Source: SZUA-547 sp963669315
Lineage (GTDB): Bacteria > Pseudomonadota > Alphaproteobacteria > Rhodobacterales > Rhodobacteraceae
Direction: 5' to 3'
Length of the DNA stretch: 64,000 bases
Assembly: GCA_963669315.1 (NCBI GenBank)
Contig: OY770021.1
Coordinates: 1,798,001 to 1,862,000 of the forward strand
Shown: in pieces, positions 62,692 through 64,000 of the stretch
Layout: every line of letters starts with the position of its first letter
Numbering within the stretch: position 1 is the first letter of the stretch
Notes under the pieces: generated by a model
The model's input: only the letters and a program-made list of their open reading frames with translations
Told to the model about the DNA's origin: nothing
Databases searched by the model: none
Position numbers and translations under genes: made by a program

Positions 62692-64000
62692 TCAGTCTTT
62701 CTTCTTTCCCAATCCGCTGAGGCCGGGGGGCAGCGCCGCGCCGCCTGCCGGAGGCAGGCCAGGGAAGCCGCCGCCGGGGGGCGGGGCGGGAATCTGAGCG
62801 CCGGGGGCCGCGCCTGGCGGAACCGCGCCGGGCGGCATGCCGCCGCCCATCCCGAACAGAGAGCCCAGGCCGCTGCGCATCAGGCCTTTCTTGCCCATCT
62901 TGCCCATCTTCTTCATCACATCGGACATCTGGCGGTGCATTTTCAGCAGCTTGTTGATGTCGGACACCTCGACACCGGCGCCCCTGGCCACGCGCTTTTT
63001 GCGGCTGGCCTGCATCAGCGCGGGTTTCCGGCGCTCTTCCTTGGTCATGGACTGGATGATGGCGATCTGGCGCTTCAGCACCTTGTCGTCCATCCCTGAG
63101 GCCGCCATCTGCTTTTGCGCCTTGGCCATGCCGGGCAGCATTCCCATGATGCCGCCCATGCCGCCCATCTGGATCATCTGCTCCAGCTGCTTTTTCAGAT
63201 CGTTCATGTCGAAACGGCCCTTCTGGAACCGCTTCATCATGCGCTCGGCCTCTTCAGCCTCGATCTGCTCCTGCGCCTTTTCGACGAGGGAGACAATGTC
63301 GCCCATACCGAGGATGCGGCCGGCGACGCGGCTGGGGTGGAACTCCTCCAGCGCGTCCATTTTTTCGCCGAGGCCGACGAACTTGATCGGCTTGCCGGTG
63401 ACCGCGCGCATCGAAAGCGCTGCGCCGCCGCGCCCGTCGCCATCCATCCGGGTCAGCACGACGCCCGAGACGCCGACTCGCCCGTCGAACTGCTCGGCGA
63501 CATTCACCGCGTCCTGACCGGTCAAGCCGTCAACCACCAGAAGGGTTTCATGCGGGCCGGTCGCGTCGCGCACGGCCTCGACCTCGCCCATCAGCTCATC
63601 GTCGACATGCAGACGGCCCGCGGTGTCCAGCATCACCACGTCATAGCCGCCCAGCGTCGCCTGCTGCTTGGCGCGCTTGGCGATGGCGACCGGGTCCTGT
63701 TCGGCGACGATCGGCAAGGTCTCGACACCGATCTGACGCCCAAGCACCGCCAGCTGCTCCATCGCCGCCGGGCGGCGCGTGTCGAGCGAGGCCATCAGGA
63801 TACGCTTGTTCTCGCGCTCTTTCAGGCGCTTGGCGATCTTGGCGGTTGTCGTGGTCTTACCCGAACCCTGCAGGCCGACCATCATGATCGGGGCCGGGGG
63901 ACTGTCGATCTTCAGCGCACCGGCACCATCGCCCGGATCGCCGCCGCCGGCCAGCATGTCGACCAATTCATCATGGACGATCTTGACCACCATCTGGCCC
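62692..64000 (-). CDS. ffh: Signal recognition particle protein Ffh, C-terminal part (cut by window edge)
   Basis: About 435 residues visible; the N-terminus is beyond the right edge (the frame stays open to 64000, with GQMVVKIVHDELV at the border). G domain (VGLQGSGKTTTTAKIAKRL, DTAGR, TRMDGDGRGGAALS), then the Met-rich M domain (QMIQMGGMGGIMGMLPGM, MTKEERRKPALM). It ends in a Gly/Pro-rich tail (PPGAVPPGAAPGAQIPAPPP) and KKKD. It targets membrane proteins with 4.5S RNA. Confidence 0.96.
   Translation of the reverse strand, partial: GQMVVKIVHDELVDMLAGGGDPGDGAGALKIDSPPAPIMMVGLQGSGKTTTTAKIAKRLKERENKRILMASLDTRRPAAMEQLAVLGRQIGVETLPIVAEQDPVAIAKRAKQQATLGGYDVVMLDTAGRLHVDDELMGEVEAVRDATGPHETLLVVDGLTGQDAVNVAEQFDGRVGVSGVVLTRMDGDGRGGAALSMRAVTGKPIKFVGLGEKMDALEEFHPSRVAGRILGMGDIVSLVEKAQEQIEAEEAERMMKRFQKGRFDMNDLKKQLEQMIQMGGMGGIMGMLPGMAKAQKQMAASGMDDKVLKRQIAIIQSMTKEERRKPALMQASRKKRVARGAGVEVSDINKLLKMHRQMSDVMKKMGKMGKKGLMRSGLGSLFGMGGGMPPGAVPPGAAPGAQIPAPPPGGGFPGLPPAGGAALPPGLSGLGKKKD

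Overview
The window is a GC-rich bacterial chromosome segment from an alphaproteobacterium, most probably of the Rhodobacterales/Paracoccaceae. Evidence: a complete RegB-SenC-RegA redox system, a Fur-family Irr-like regulator divergent from fabA-fabB-fabI, AddAB in place of RecBCD, an AmgK-MurU pair, and the order rpsT-dnaA-dnaN-recF-gyrB with mutM/ubiE/ubiB/coaBC/dut/moeB alongside. No rRNA, tRNA, CRISPR array, prophage or recognisable transposase was seen. Both ends cut genes: addA on the left and ffh on the right.

Layout. 1-10.1 kb (minus) is a long, mostly overlapping operon-like run: regB, a PAS-domain pseudokinase-like gene, tsaE, amgK, murU, addB, addA. 10.3-11.6 kb (plus) holds senC and regA, with an AT-rich palindrome between them. 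After a GcvR-like ACT gene (minus), 12.3-22.3 kb is the transcription/translation block rimP-nusA-ylxR-infB-rbfA-truB-rpsO-pnp. It has a good sigma70 promoter, a terminator hairpin in the rimP leader and a structured pnp leader. 22.4-34.2 kb carries a DMT exporter, fabI-fabB-fabA, an Irr-like regulator, an SH3 protein, a 2-hydroxyacid dehydrogenase, and the minus-strand run ubiE-ubiB-[Lys-rich unknown]-coaBC-dut-moeB. 34.2-44.1 kb (plus) carries mutM, an enoyl-CoA hydratase, rpsT, a rhodanese-like gene, dnaA, dnaN, recF, a small unknown gene and gyrB.

44.1-52.3 kb is the more variable part: two multi-pass membrane proteins of uncertain function, a beta-carbonic anhydrase, two cytochrome c'/c-556 paralogues separated by a very strong hairpin, a dihaem cytochrome c, asd, and two envelope proteins. 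52.3-58.3 kb is the leucine locus (leuC, leuD, leuB on minus). It is interrupted upstream of leuD by an AT-rich 1.27-kb segment carrying a PAP2-like membrane gene. That segment is flanked by a 39-bp direct repeat (37/39 identical) that looks like a duplicated leuD promoter. This is the most unusual structure in the window. 58.3-64 kb has a tandem pair of secreted PHB-depolymerase-like esterases and the conserved ffh-aroQ-rpsP-rimM-trmD-rplS cluster (minus).

Most genes are core housekeeping (recombination, initiation of translation and replication, fatty acid, ubiquinone, Leu and Asp-family synthesis) under a redox-sensing global regulator. The accessory signal is concentrated in the AT-rich leu insertion, the Lys-rich gene between ubiB and coaBC, and the membrane-protein/cytochrome stretch after gyrB.
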